Positions 32,401 to 43,548 of a stretch of DNA of 64,000 bases are shown here, one piece after another. The notes beneath the pieces were generated by a model. The model was not told the DNA's origin and did no database searches. It worked only from the letters and a program-made list of their open reading frames with translations. Origin of the DNA: Xenoacremonium recifei (taxonomy: Eukaryota; Ascomycota; Sordariomycetes; Hypocreales; Nectriaceae); the NCBI GenBank assembly GCA_012184525.1, contig WOFQ01000080.1:1-64000 (forward strand), written 5' to 3'. A program made the position numbers and the translations under genes. The stretch's first letter is position 1. Every line of letters begins with the position of its first letter.

Positions 32401-34334
32401 CCTTTTATTGCTTCGGATATGGCTGGCTTGGCGATGGGTGCCTGAGATCTAACCGTCGTCCGGAACGATACGCTGCACTAATTTTCTCGGCTGCTCTTGG
32501 CTCCGAGACCATAGTGTGCATTGAACCATGGTCCAGCTCTTGTTCTTGAGCCATGTGGCATATGAGTTTACAACGATGGACCAGGTTGATGATTTTAGTC
32601 TTCGGAAGGATCCAGACCTGGCGGGTCACCAATGGCAACCCGCCAGGTATAATTCCATTCAGAGGACGGGACCACGGCACACAATGCGTTTCAAATATTC
32701 TTCTAGATTTCGGTCTGTGATATCCCCTTTGTCGAATGGGGAATGGAGCCGGCATCTCTTGCACCGGACGGCGGAGGCTTCTACAGTCGCTCGACTGAGA
32801 TGATGCGACTTATCCATCCAGGGCGATTCTCTTTGGCCAGAAAGTTTGTACAAATTTCCATCAGTTAGGTCCAGACCCCTTCAAAATCTAGAAGTTGATG
32901 TTTTCGATCACTCGCAATCGTCCCAGTCTACCATTCTGGGTAGGAAGGGCTCTTGCTAGGTCCGAGACTTAATATTCGTAGGTGTCCTTCATTCTGCATC
33001 TTCAGCCATAACTGACTTATCATAAATAGCAGGGTTCTACGTGGAATTTGCCCGCGACGTCATCATTAACTGGGAGAGAGACAAATTGACGTCTGATCAA
33101 GATGATCCAACCCGAAAAGGGTGCAAGAAAACAGCAAATTGAAGCAGAACCAAGCTGTCAACGAAGTCTTAGACATGAATTGCAACCCTATGATGGAGAT
33201 GTCAGACCGAATTCACGGATTCGTGAATTTCTCCGCACAAGGACATGTCACTGCCAAGGCCCCTGGCCATGTCTCATCGTGAAGATCATAAATGACAGTT
33301 TCGGGAACGCGAGCCACGAGACACGTTATTATTAACGTTAATTGCTTATTATGAAACGGTCAGAGCTTCGGCATAAAGGGTGTTCGAAAATGGGTTAAAG
33401 AGAGCATCATGCACCAGCGGAAATAACGGATTGGTGGTGTTTTCTGATAGTCTTGCAGGAATAGTTGCATCAGCGTGCTGCATCAGGATGGCAACGAGGA
33501 CGAAAAGTGACGTCGGAGAATTGGAGACGCCCTGGAAATTGGCGCCTGGGGATATCGGATCAAAGGCCCTAGCCACAGCGCTACGCCACAGATAAGGGGA
33601 AAGGAGCCACATCACGTGAAAGTGGCGTGCTGATTGCCGGCTGTCATTGGCCACTCGCAGCCTATCAGCCACAGCCGTGGTGGGGCCTCCTGGAGCCGAA
33701 AAAATAGGACACCCCCGGCCCCCTCCAGGCTGGCCGCAGCGGAAACCAAACCCAACCCAACTCCAACAGCAGCCTGGTCACGCGCATTACCCGCCTCATT
33801 CCTCCAAGTCTTGACAGCCTCAAAAGTCCTCACTCCCATCGCCCCTGCGCCCACGCCCGCGCCCCACGCCCCGGCATCTGGCATCGTCGCCTGTGCTCGC
33901 TCCCACCTCGCTTGCCGTCGCCTCGCCCAACGACCAGCATCGCATCTGCCCGGTCTTCCGTCCCGCGCTCGCTGCTCGCTCCCTGCGTCGGCTTGCGTGT
34001 CTCGCTCGCTGGCCCGCTGCCTTCGATCCGTCGCTCTCTACCCGCCCTCCGCCCCGGGCTCTGTCCGATTGTCGTCGCTGTCTTGCATGGCGCATTGAAG
34101 TGAATCTCGCTTCCCACGCTCTCCCCCCCTCTCCGGTGCCCTCGCGCAGCCATCTCGGAACTCTAGTTCGATCGCGCCGACGTCGACCGTCTGCGCGCAC
34201 CGCCCGGAACCGTGGCGGCGCTTACCATCCTGAGTCAAAACGAATCGTCGGAGCTGTCCCTGCAACAGCATCTCGAACTGGCCCCCGACCTCGTCGCCTA
34301 CAACAGCCTCGCTGCCGAGGGGGACGCCGAGCCC
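29492..34334. other. Largest gene-poor stretch (4.8 kb)
   Basis: No gene can be supported with confidence. Left: promoter of the low-complexity protein gene. The middle (30.0-33.6 kb) has only short frames on both strands. A 36-codon membrane-type frame at 32342 is listed separately. The last 700 bp (33620-34330) are C/T-rich and act as promoter and leader of PSY2. I saw no terminal repeats, transposase motifs or tRNA. Confidence 0.5.
32342..32452 (+). CDS. Possible single-pass membrane micropeptide
   Basis: A 36-codon frame, MRPSSQFLITVFAVGFGI followed by IYLLLLRIWLAWRWVPEI. It has one strong membrane helix and a Trp-rich C-terminus. A branch-like GCTGACTGAC and a TTCGCAG acceptor-like site lie at 32270-32297, and the frame is open from that site through the ATG, so it could instead be the last exon of a spliced gene. 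Upstream exons could not be defined. A chance frame is quite possible. Confidence 0.2.
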   Translation: MRPSSQFLITVFAVGFGIIYLLLLRIWLAWRWVPEI

Positions 34335-37214
34335 ATGATGATGGCACAACCCGTGCCTCATCAGCCCACCGACAAGAAGCGCGTCAAGGTCTACGAGTTG
34401 CGTAACAACGACTGGTTTGACCGAGGCACCGGCTTCTGCAGCGCCACCTTTGCGACGGTAAGAACTGACGCCCAGGACGCTGTCGTGAGTGCTGTTCTCG
34501 TTGCTAATCAGTACGTGTTCCGCGCAGACCGAAGATGGTCGCAAAGACCCCCGCGTCCTCGTCGAATCCGAGGATCAACCCGATCGATTACTCTTAGAGA
34601 CCAAGATCCAAAAGGAGGATGGCTTCCAGAAGCAGCAAGGCATGTGCTCGTCCCCACGGGGGTTGCGGTTGCTCCTTCCCGGTCGCGCCTTCTAGTGTGC
34701 TGACCAATATCTCTAGATACACTCATTGTCTGGCAGGAGCCAGGCAGCGGTGTGGACATGGCCTTGAGTTTCCAAGAGCCCGAGGGCTGCGCGATGATAT
34801 GGTTCGTCGCATCTTCTGATCTTTTCTGCATCACTCGGACGAAAGCTCACCACTTCTTCAAAGGCGATTTGTTAGCAGTGTCCAGCAAACATTCCAAGCT
34901 CATCTCACTGGAACAGGTACCTCTTCTGCCATTGATGTGATCGGCAGCGGACTCTTTCTGACGTATTTCTAGACGACGGCCTTTCCGATGACCTCGCCAT
35001 GGAGGTTCCAGCGACAATATCCCTCCCCAGCGCTACCCTCGGCAATCTCCCTGAAATAGAGTCTACGATGCGAATCATGAGCTCGACTGCCAACGGCCGT
35101 GATGCTCTTACCAAGACGGTTATGGCTGAGGATTATATCGGTAAGCTGATACCATTAGTACCGATGGCCGAAGACCTCGAAAGCTTGCCGGATCTACATC
35201 GTCTATGTAACATCATGAAGATGATTATCCTCTTGAACGATACATCGGTCATCGAACATGCCGTATCTGACGACTGCGTCTTGGGCGTTGTTGGAGCCCT
35301 CGAATACGATCCCGATTTCCCGAGTCACAAAGCCAATCATCGTCACTGGCTGGACAACGAAGGTCGATACAAGGAAGTGGTACGGATCGAGGACGACGCA
35401 ACACGGAAGAAGATTCATCAGACATATCGATTGCAGTACTTGAAGGATGTGGTTTTGGCGCGAATCCTGGACGACCCGACGTTCTCCGTTCTAAACTCCC
35501 TCATTTTCTTCAACCAAGTCGACATCGTGCAGCATCTTCAGGCGAATGCCGCTTTCCTTCAAGAGCTGTTTGGTATCTTCGATTCCGACGATTCAGAGCC
35601 AAAACGCAAGAAGGAGGCAGTCTTATTCATTCAACAATGCTGCGGGATTGCGAAAAATATTCAGCCTCCAGCTCGCCAGACGCTTTATAACAACTTTATT
35701 GCCCACGGTCTGCTCTCTGTCATCAACTTTGGCCTAAAACATCCCGACACTGCGGTAAGGGTCGGTGCAACAGACATCCTAGTCTCAATCATCGATCACG
35801 ATCCGCAAATGATTCGGCAAGTCTTGTATCGACAACTGCACGAAAACGAGGTTCCCTTGACTGAAGCTTTGATCGGGCTGCTGCTTGTCGAGGTTGACCT
35901 CGGTGTGAAATCGCAACTCTCCGAAGCCTTGAAGGTTCTCTTAGACCCAGGGCAGCCACCCCAGATTCCCGATGGTGTCGTGAGGCCTAATGGCGAGTTT
36001 CAAGGGCGTCAACGGCCCCCTCAGGATCCGCAACAGGAGGTCTTCCTAACACGTTTCTACGAACGGAGCGCCACTCGGCTTTTCAAACCTCTGGTCAAGT
36101 TGCTCGAGCGTGACAACCTGGTGTTCACCGTCCAAGAGGCCTCGATGTTTACCTACTTGGTTGAGATATTGGCATACTTCATCCGTCAGCATGCTTTGCG
36201 CGCCAAGTTCTATTGCATGTCCGAGGAAGTGGTCAATAGCATTGGTCTACTTCTCAAGGCCCCTGAGAAGTTTCTGCAATTAGGTGAGGAAGCCCACATG
36301 CTAGTGAGGATCAATTTACTTATGTGAATGTAGTGTCCATTCGGTTCTTCCGTTGCATGGTCGGTCTGCAAGACGAATTCTACCTCAGACATATCACTGA
36401 AAAGACTGTGCTATGGCCGCTACTTGAGGTTCTCATGGCGACGATGCCACGGGACAATTTGCTCAGTTCAGCTTGTCTCGAATTCTTCGAGTACGTCAAG
36501 AAAGAGAATCTGAAGGAGATTATCAAGTTTTTAGTCGTTCACTACCGGGAGACTCTCGAAAAGTTGAGCTATATGTCTACTTTCAGGGAGATCATTTTGA
36601 GATATGACCAGACTCAGGGATACACAACCAACCCTGATTATTATCTCGAGACTGAGGAAGACATGAGCCGACGGCCAAATCCCAACACGCGGATGATGGA
36701 ACACATCGCGGTTGATCAGGAACAAGAAGATTACTGGGCTACGTCAGATCCGGAGGATGACGACGAACAGCGGAACAAGGCGGACGAGCAGAGCTCTGCG
36801 AATGGCTCAATTGCTGCGAAACCGTTGGTGGACTATGCTTCTGACGAGGAAGCGGACGAAAACGCAGAGAACACCGACCCGGAAAATGCCGCAGCAACGC
36901 CTTCAGGAGATACTATTAGCGATGCAGGTACCGAGAGCTCAGCGGGAGATGGTGGCATTGGATCAGTACCACCTCCTGAGCGGTTATCAGAGAAGCGTCG
37001 GCGTGAAGAAGACGAAGACGAGGACGAGCTGGGAAAGTTGATGCATAGCAAGCGGCGCAACAGCAGCGGTTCGTCCACAAGCGTCACTGTCCCCGGCGTC
37101 CTCCGCCGGCAGCGCAGCTTTGCTACCAGCTCCGGCACTCCGCGCAAGATCGCCATTAGCTTGTCGCCCACGCTCAAGACGGGCGGTGGTGCGCGATCTG
37201 ACGACGAATCTTAG
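34335..37214 (+). CDS. PSY2: Protein phosphatase 4 regulatory subunit 3 (SMEK/PSY2 family)
   Basis: Model: 34335..34457, 34528..34639, 34717..34801, 34864..34916, 34973..36283, 36334..37214; 854 aa. The N-terminal EVH1/PH-like domain is clear: DKKRVKVYELRNNDWFDRGT, then QKEDGFQKQQDTLIVWQEP, GVDMALSFQEPEGCAMIW and VQQTFQAHLTGT. The SMEK domain and armadillo-like repeats follow (KTVMAEDYIGKLIPLV, DILVSIIDHDPQMIRQVL, LVSIRFFRCMVGLQDEFY). The C-terminus is acidic and disordered, with KRRR-type nuclear signals. The subunit directs PP4 catalytic subunit to phospho-targets such as gamma-H2A and Rad53. Intron 2 (34640..34716) must begin with GC (CAAG then GCATGT) to give the conserved QQD junction. 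ATG 34335 was chosen because the family starts shortly before KKRVKVYEL; the frame is open upstream to 34212 but has no ATG there. Confidence 0.95.
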
Positions 37215-37884
37215 ACATCAAGACGCTGAAGGAAGAAAATTCGATTTCCCCAGATCAAAGACTTTTGCCATATTCAGGCGACGGCGTAAAGGAGAGACAT
37301 CGATTCATTTTTGGTTATCATTTTTCACTATAAATCGGCGGACACGACGGAAACAACACATTGCGTACGAACACACACTCACAATATCACAACACACATA
37401 TCGGCTTCTTGTTCTTGGATGGTCCCACCTGGCTGGCAGGGAACGGTGCCGGTGGGAATAGGGGGGTTGGGGGAGGGAGAACGGCGTTTTCTTGCTTACA
37501 GACTTGCTCGCCGCTGGTCATGACGATTTGCTTTTCGCATTTTCTAGCATCCCATCTGGGAGGATTGTGTGGTCGAACTAGACTTTCGGTTGATGGATAG
37601 TCGTGGGTGGATGTTGGTCAGGGAGGAGATGTGGCAGAAGACCATGGCTGGCCAGACTTTGGGTCGATTGTGAGGACATTTGTAGGGTCCCTTGGCTGGT
37701 GGAGGGCGATGTATGATTGATACATGCATCCTTGTGCAGTACCCCTATATTAGCGGCCGTGTCTCTTGCAAGCAAGGACTGGTGGCATCAGGGGTTGGAT
37801 GACCCCTCTATCAATAATGATGGAATGAACGCGACTGATGTTGAGTCTCTGTGATCTATTTGCCATTCCTGTCTAGACGTCTAT
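37215..37884. other. Intergenic between convergent PSY2 and AFG2-like genes
   Basis: About 670 bp; probable 3' UTRs of two convergent genes. No gene seen. Confidence 0.5.
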
Positions 37885-40237
37885 CTAATGCGTCTTCTTG
37901 AACTGTTGGAACCACCGCTCATAATTATCCAGCGTGCTCCTCGTCACCTGCGCAGGCGTCGACTCAATCGCCCCCTTCAAGTCCGCCATCTGTATCTCCA
38001 ACTTCTCCGTCCCCGACTCATCCTCCTCCACACGTTCCTCGGCGGCCAACCCAGCCTGTAAACAGATGCCCTTGATCTCTGCACCGGAATGGCCATCGCT
38101 CAGCCGCGCCAGCTCCGCCATATCAACATCCGACGCCACCGCCAGACCTTGTAGGTGCACCTTGAAGATGGCCTCACGGGCAGCCAGATCAGGCAGACCG
38201 ACAAACAGCGCCTGGTCGAAGCGCCCCGGCCGCATGAGCGCAGGATCGATAGCCTCGGGGCGGTTCGTAGCGCCAAGCACAAGCACCCCCGTGAGCGTCT
38301 CAAAGCCGTCCATCTCCGTAAGCAGCGCGGTGAGCATATTCACCGAGCTGTTCGTACGGGCACCCGGGCCAGCACCACGCTGGCCGCCGATGGAATCAAT
38401 CTCATCGAAGAAGATGATGCTGGGCGAGGCGCGGCGCGCACGCTCGAACAGGTTGCGCACGGCGCGCTCCGACTCGCCGACGTACATGTTGAGCAGCTCG
38501 GCGGCCTTGACGGAGAAGAAGTTGAAGCCGGACTCAGTGGCGAGGGCTTGGGCGGAGAGGGTTTTGGAGCAGCCGGGCGGGCCGTAGAGGAGGAGGCCTT
38601 TGGGGGGGTTGCGGAAGACTTTGGAGGCGGAGGCGCTGCCCTGGGGGGGAGGTTAGTATAGGATAGGGGTTGGAGGATAGGGGGAGGGCGTACCTTGACG
38701 CTTTTGATCATTCGTGTGAGGACCTTCTTGGCGCCTTCTTGGCCGCCGATGTCTTTCCAGTGGACGGTTGGGGGCTTGAGGTTGATATCATGCATTGCCG
38801 AGGGCCGCGTTCTTCTCAGTGCACCGTCAAAGTCCTTTCCAGTCAGGAAGTTGTCCGTCTCTATCGTCAAATCCACGTTCTCTTGCTGCAGCCGCAGCGA
38901 GAGCACCTCCCAAGCGTTCGATATCAATCTTGCCAAATCATCGGCAGTATACGCATGGGTCTTGCGCGTCAGATTCTCGAGAACCTGCTCTTTCTCATCT
39001 TCTGCAATTGGGGGGTTGAGAAACTTGAGAATCTCGAGACGCTCGTTGGCGGCGGGGATTGTCAGTGCGATGTTCTTGGAGAATCGCGAGCGCTTCTGCA
39101 GCTTGGTGGGCACGTCGAGGAGGTAGTCTGAACAAGTTGCGATGACGACGACTTTGGGGAGGTTCTTAGTGCCCTTGATCTCTTCTGAAAGGGCGTCGAG
39201 TTCCGCGCATAGAGCCTGGATAACAGCTTCGCAGTTGGTTCGATCCTTGGTCAGGATGTCGTTGAGGCTGTCGATAAAGACCATACTTGGACGTTGACTC
39301 CGTGCGAGCTTGAATTTTTCGCGTATACTGGAGAGCTTGTCCGTTCCATCAATCCAGTGGACTTGACCCCATCTCGTTGCTGCTATCCTCTCTAGTATGA
39401 AGGTCTTCCCGGTGTTAGGGCCGCCGTGAATGACGAAGCCGCACGATTCACGTTCGTTGAGGCCAAGGAGTGGACGAGAGAAGGCGTGGAGGAAGTTGTT
39501 GATAGTAGCAACTTCGTGGGGGAGACCAGGAACACCGGTGACGACAAGATCACCGCTGGGCATTTGGTTGTCTGAGGCATCTCCATCGTTCGGTGTGGCA
39601 ATAGAGATATTTGATGATTGCGTGAAACGAGCCAAATTGTTGGTCTGAGAGTTGACAGACGTGACTTTGAAGTTTCGCCGTATCTTGCCAAAGTTGACAC
39701 CTTCAAAGACCATACCAGGGAATATTTGATCAGCTCGGTCTATGCAATGTTAGTTATTCCATAATGCTAGCTTCGGGGGAGAGAAGAAATGGGATGTTGA
39801 AACAAACCTAGATAATGGCTGATGGCACCTGACCAATACTCCTTCTTGGGAGGCAACTTCACCTCCAACTCTTGCGGCTCTCCTGATATGTCTTCCAACA
39901 CCACATCTTCCAGCTCCGGCACCGTCCCCACGAGAGATATGCGAACCTGATCTCCCAGAGAGAAGCCAGCCGCCTCCAAAAATGCCCGAGTCATAAGGAC
40001 AACATTGGGACTCATGCCCTTGTCAGGCAGCGTCCACAGCGTGGCCTGACGACTCTTGGGCGGGCGCGAATCATCGGCAAGCTCTACCAGACATAGTTTG
40101 CCGTGATCTAGACTGCCGGAGAGGGCGATGAGGAGGTCCTTGTTGACGTAGATACGGGCGGCCCCGAGGAGAGAGGCCTTCTCGAGACTGGGGTTGGAGA
40201 GAGGCCGGACCTTGGCCTTGACGCTGTTTTCGCCCAT
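37885..40237 (-). CDS. AFG2: Double AAA ATPase, AFG2/DRG1 (SPATA5)-like
   Basis: Model: complement(37885..38640, 38694..39739, 39808..40237), 743 aa, introns of 53 and 68 bp. The N-domain covers about residues 1-220. D1 has an intact Walker A (GGPNTGKT, 249-256), but the Walker B reads VFIDS, so the catalytic Glu is replaced by Ser301, and sensor 1 is ATCSDY. D2 has Walker A GPPGCSKT (512-519), Walker B IIFFDEID, the SRH box GATNRPEAIDPALMRPGRFD, and the pore-proximal MYVGESERAVRNLF. The GCSKT form and ALATESG context are typical of AFG2/DRG1, which releases Rlp24 from pre-60S particles. Overall length fits (yeast about 780). The degenerate D1 is unlike the canonical AFG2 I remember, so a related paralogue is possible. 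Confidence 0.85.
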
Positions 40238-40925
40238 GTCTTATGGGCTCCTATAAATGGGAATTGGGTTATATGTTATGAGACAGTGCTCATGGCATCT
40301 TCTGGAAAGTGAGATGGATGATGCTTTCGAGACTCTTGGTATGGGTGTGAGACAAGGTCAGGTCCTATTTTCGGTTCAGTCTCGCCGACGCATGTATGAA
40401 GGGGTCGATCGGTGCGTGACTCACGTATATTTCGTCTTTTATGCGACTATATTAGCCTTATAATCCCGTGCTGGAGTGGCTTGCCAGCAAAGTCGACTTT
40501 TGAGAGCTTCAGCCTTCTGGCACTTGAATAGTGAAAAATTAAAGTGTTGCTCGAGAGTTCTGTGGACTTGCCCCAAATATCACGTCCAGCACTACTATTA
40601 CGTCTTGATCATGCACCACCTTACATAAGGTAAACTATCGGTATTGCACCTGAGATACACAGCAGATATTTGGCCATTCTCATTTCTCATAAAGTATTTT
40701 AGGGACATTTATTAATTCTTCAGGATATGTCCTCTTGATTCTACAACACTTCATGTATAAACTATTCCGGTTAGCGCCACAGCGCCTATCATCCCAGCTA
40801 TTAAATAGTGGAGATCCCGAAACCTCCAACCCCAGTGCAACATCTGCCAAAAAAGCATCACCAAAACCTCATCATCCTCCTCTGCGACAGCCCTCAATGC
40901 GCGCCTCCCCCCTCGCGCCGCCCGG
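40238..40925. promoter_or_regulatory. Divergent promoter, AFG2-like / 40.9-kb gene
   Basis: About 690 bp between divergent starts, A/T-rich at 40600-40740. No gene seen. Confidence 0.5.
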
Positions 40926-41987
40926 ATGATCCGTCCCAACCGGCTGCTCGCCCCCGCGCTGCGACGATGCCTCTCTCATAGCACCTCCTCGAACACCCGG
41001 GGCACCGCCAACCCCGTCTCCAAAACTACAGCCACAGCTTTGAAGAGCTCCAGCAGGCCTCGACGATGGAAGAAAGCCGCGCCCTCTCCGCGCCCCCCGC
41101 CTATCGTCGAGCAAGACACACCTAAAGGCGCCCAGCATGTCATGCTCACCATCTCGGGCCTCAGTCCCAGCCTAGCCGCCAGCGACTTTGACCGCCTCGC
41201 CGCACGCAGCCTCTCCGACTGGAACGCCGCCATCACCGAGTGTCCGTCCCCTCCCTCTTCCCCCCTTTCCTTGCCAACCCGTACTTACAATTCCGCAGTC
41301 GCCCAGGAACGCGATCCTTGGACCCTCGAGCCACTCGGCACCTACCGCCTCTCCTTCACCTCCGGCCACGCCGCCTTCGCCTACCGCTGCAAACTCACCC
41401 GTCTGCACCGCCTCGCAGCTCTGAAGCTGCACTCCAACACACCCCTCTGGGAAGCCACCGTGCCGCCCGCCCTGCGCAACGGCACCGCCTCGCCCGCCGA
41501 TGAGCTGGCATCCTTTGCCCTCGCGCCAGGCTCGCAGCCGCAGCCGCTGGCCGTGGCCCAGTCGCGCATCCGCGGGCGCTTTGCCTGGCAGAAGCTGATC
41601 GAGCATATCGCGGCGCAGTCGGCGTTTCCACGGGCTCGGGCTGCCATTCTGCTCGAGCTGGACAAGGCGTGTCTCACGGCCAAAGAGATGGAGACGTTTG
41701 TGCGGGCGGATGAGGCGGCGCGCAACTTGCCGTGGGCTGTTGGGAGTCCGTACCATCTGGTGCGCACGCTGCACGAGGACGAGCTGGACTTGGCCAAGGG
41801 CAAGCGAACGGCCATGCCGGATGACCCAGACTTCATGAGCAAGCTGCGGCGGCGGTTCGTGTTAGTGTGCGAGAACGAGGATGTTGCGTGGCGCTTCATC
41901 CGTAACTGGAACCAGCGCGAGCTGACTGGCGTGTCCGAGGGCTACGTCCAACGAACGGTAGTCAATGCATCACTAATAGAGTGGTAA
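40926..41987 (+). CDS. Unknown protein, probably mitochondrial
   Basis: Preferred model: 40926..41241 joined to 41299..41987, 334 aa. The intron is 57 nt (GTCCGT...TTCCGCAG), a multiple of three without an in-frame stop, so the unspliced frame would give 353 aa. The N-terminus MIRPNRLLAPALRRCLSHS is Arg-rich, free of acidic residues and amphipathic, as expected for a mitochondrial presequence. Two alpha/beta-like parts follow. One is HVMLTISGLSPSLAASDFDR, with RDPWTLEPLGTYRLSF and AAFAYRCKLTRLHRLA after the intron. The other is a C-terminal segment, RRRFVLVCENEDVAWRFIRN. Both resemble RRM-type beta-alpha-beta units, suggesting a fungal mitochondrial RNA-binding role, but I cannot name a family. 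Confidence 0.75.
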   Translation: MIRPNRLLAPALRRCLSHSTSSNTRGTANPVSKTTATALKSSSRPRRWKKAAPSPRPPPIVEQDTPKGAQHVMLTISGLSPSLAASDFDRLAARSLSDWNAAITECPSPPSSPLSLPTRTYNSAVAQERDPWTLEPLGTYRLSFTSGHAAFAYRCKLTRLHRLAALKLHSNTPLWEATVPPALRNGTASPADELASFALAPGSQPQPLAVAQSRIRGRFAWQKLIEHIAAQSAFPRARAAILLELDKACLTAKEMETFVRADEAARNLPWAVGSPYHLVRTLHEDELDLAKGKRTAMPDDPDFMSKLRRRFVLVCENEDVAWRFIRNWNQRELTGVSEGYVQRTVVNASLIEW

Positions 41988-42547
41988 CTGCAAGATAACT
42001 GCAAAGAAAAAACTGAACCATGTCTCTCCTCCATGCCCTGTCCTCTTCGGTCCATGCCTCGGGTGGTAATTTCTGAGCAAACGTAGCCTCCTCCTCCATC
42101 TTAACATCTGCCCTTCCCCGTCTCCTCCTCCGTGCCCTCAGTCTCACGCCTGCTCCTTGCGTTCCTCCGTCGGTTGACCTATTCCGCTTCCGTTCCATAC
42201 AGGTATCAGCTCTTCAAGATAAAGCCGCGCAGCAAGCAGACAACGAATGGTAGCAACGTGTATTAGACCCAGATCAAAAACCGAAACTCCAAACCATATC
42301 TGCTCTCTATGGGTGAAGGCCAAGTGGGATGAATGAACATGACCCGAGCCTCCCGCGGGTACGTTTCATGTGCGCGAGTGTCTTCCTCCGCGACTAATCT
42401 TGTCCTCCACTGAATGTCGCATACCGGCTGTTCAAATCACTCCTCCCGCTCGCTCTATTTCTCAAAGACGCGGCCGGCTGGAAACAAACGAAAGTCTCAC
42501 GTCGTGCGTGATGTGATAAAATATTGGTCTTCATCGTGGCGGATTGT
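41988..42547. other. Intergenic between convergent genes
   Basis: A spacer of 560 bp between the 40.9-kb gene and SEC4. Probably 3' UTRs. An open frame at 41962-42198 on the minus strand is very basic and not supported. Confidence 0.5.
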
Positions 42548-43548
42548 CTAACAGCACTTGCTACCTCCACTTTCGCTCTTGTCGCCGACATTGACACCGG
42601 CCGCTGAGGGTTGCTCGTTCTTGGAGTTATCAATCAGTCGCTTCTTGATGTCGGCAGCCAGGCTATAGAACGCCTTATCAATGTTGATGTTGCTCTTCGC
42701 CGAAACCTCGAGGAAGGGGATGCCCAGTTCGTCAGCGAGGGCCTGGCCTTGTTCGGTGGAAACGACGCGCTTCTCCTCCCAGTCACACTTGTTGCCAATC
42801 AAGATCTTGTTGACGCCTTCCGTGGCGTGTTGCTCGACGTTCGCGAACCAGGTTCGTATATCTGTGAGAGGCCACCTGTCAGTCTTGCCATCCGTCATGA
42901 TATGCTGCCCCTAAACAGCATGCGCAAATATAGCCAGCGGGACGTAACCGTGCGGTGAGAAGGTATGCGCAATAGCACAACTCAAGGACGTAAACCTGAG
43001 GAGACAAGAAGGGGTGAGACCAGGTTGGGGTGCACGCACTGTTAAAGGATCGCTCGTCGGTGACGTCGTATACTAAGAGAATGCCCATAGCACCACGGTA
43101 ATAAGCGGTGGTGATGGTGCGGAAGCGCTCCTGACCGGCTGTGTCCCAAATCTGCAGCTTGACTCGCTTGCCATCGAGCTCAATGGTCCGAATCTTGAAA
43201 TCGATACCGATGGTGGTGATGAAGGACGGCGTGAACGAGTCTTCGCTGAAGCGCAGCAGGCAGCACGACTTGCCGACACCTGAGTCGCCTATCAAGAGCA
43301 ACTTGATCTATCGAGGTCGGTCAGTATCACCGAGCCATTTGATGTGTGCATGTCTCCGCCATTCGCGTGTCCCTGATTGTGCTATCATGATGGCTTCCCC
43401 ATAATCCTCGACACTGTTCGAGACAAGCAAAGACATTATGATGAACAGGGGGCTTGGTGGGATCGCGACGGGGGGGCACGGAGACGGGGAAACGGAGATA
43501 GAGAGGGCGTGATCGTACCAGGAAGTCGTAGTTGCGATTACTCGACAT
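42548..43548 (-). CDS. SEC4: Rab GTPase SEC4/Rab8 type
   Basis: Model: complement(42548..42861, 43040..43307, 43519..43548), 203 aa. The introns are 211 and 178 bp, longer than elsewhere in the window; the first exon has ten codons (MSSNRNYDFL). All GTPase boxes are present: P-loop GDSGVGKS (17-24), effector region FTPSFITTIGIDFKIRTIEL, WDTAGQERFRTITTAYYRGA, GNKCDWEEKR and EVSAKSNINID. The C-terminus is Cys-Cys for double geranylgeranylation. TTIGIDFKIRT and the NNIRTWFANVEQHA segment place it with Rab8/SEC4 rather than YPT1. It controls docking of post-Golgi vesicles at the plasma membrane through the exocyst, and in hyphae works at the Spitzenkoerper and tip. Confidence 0.96.
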
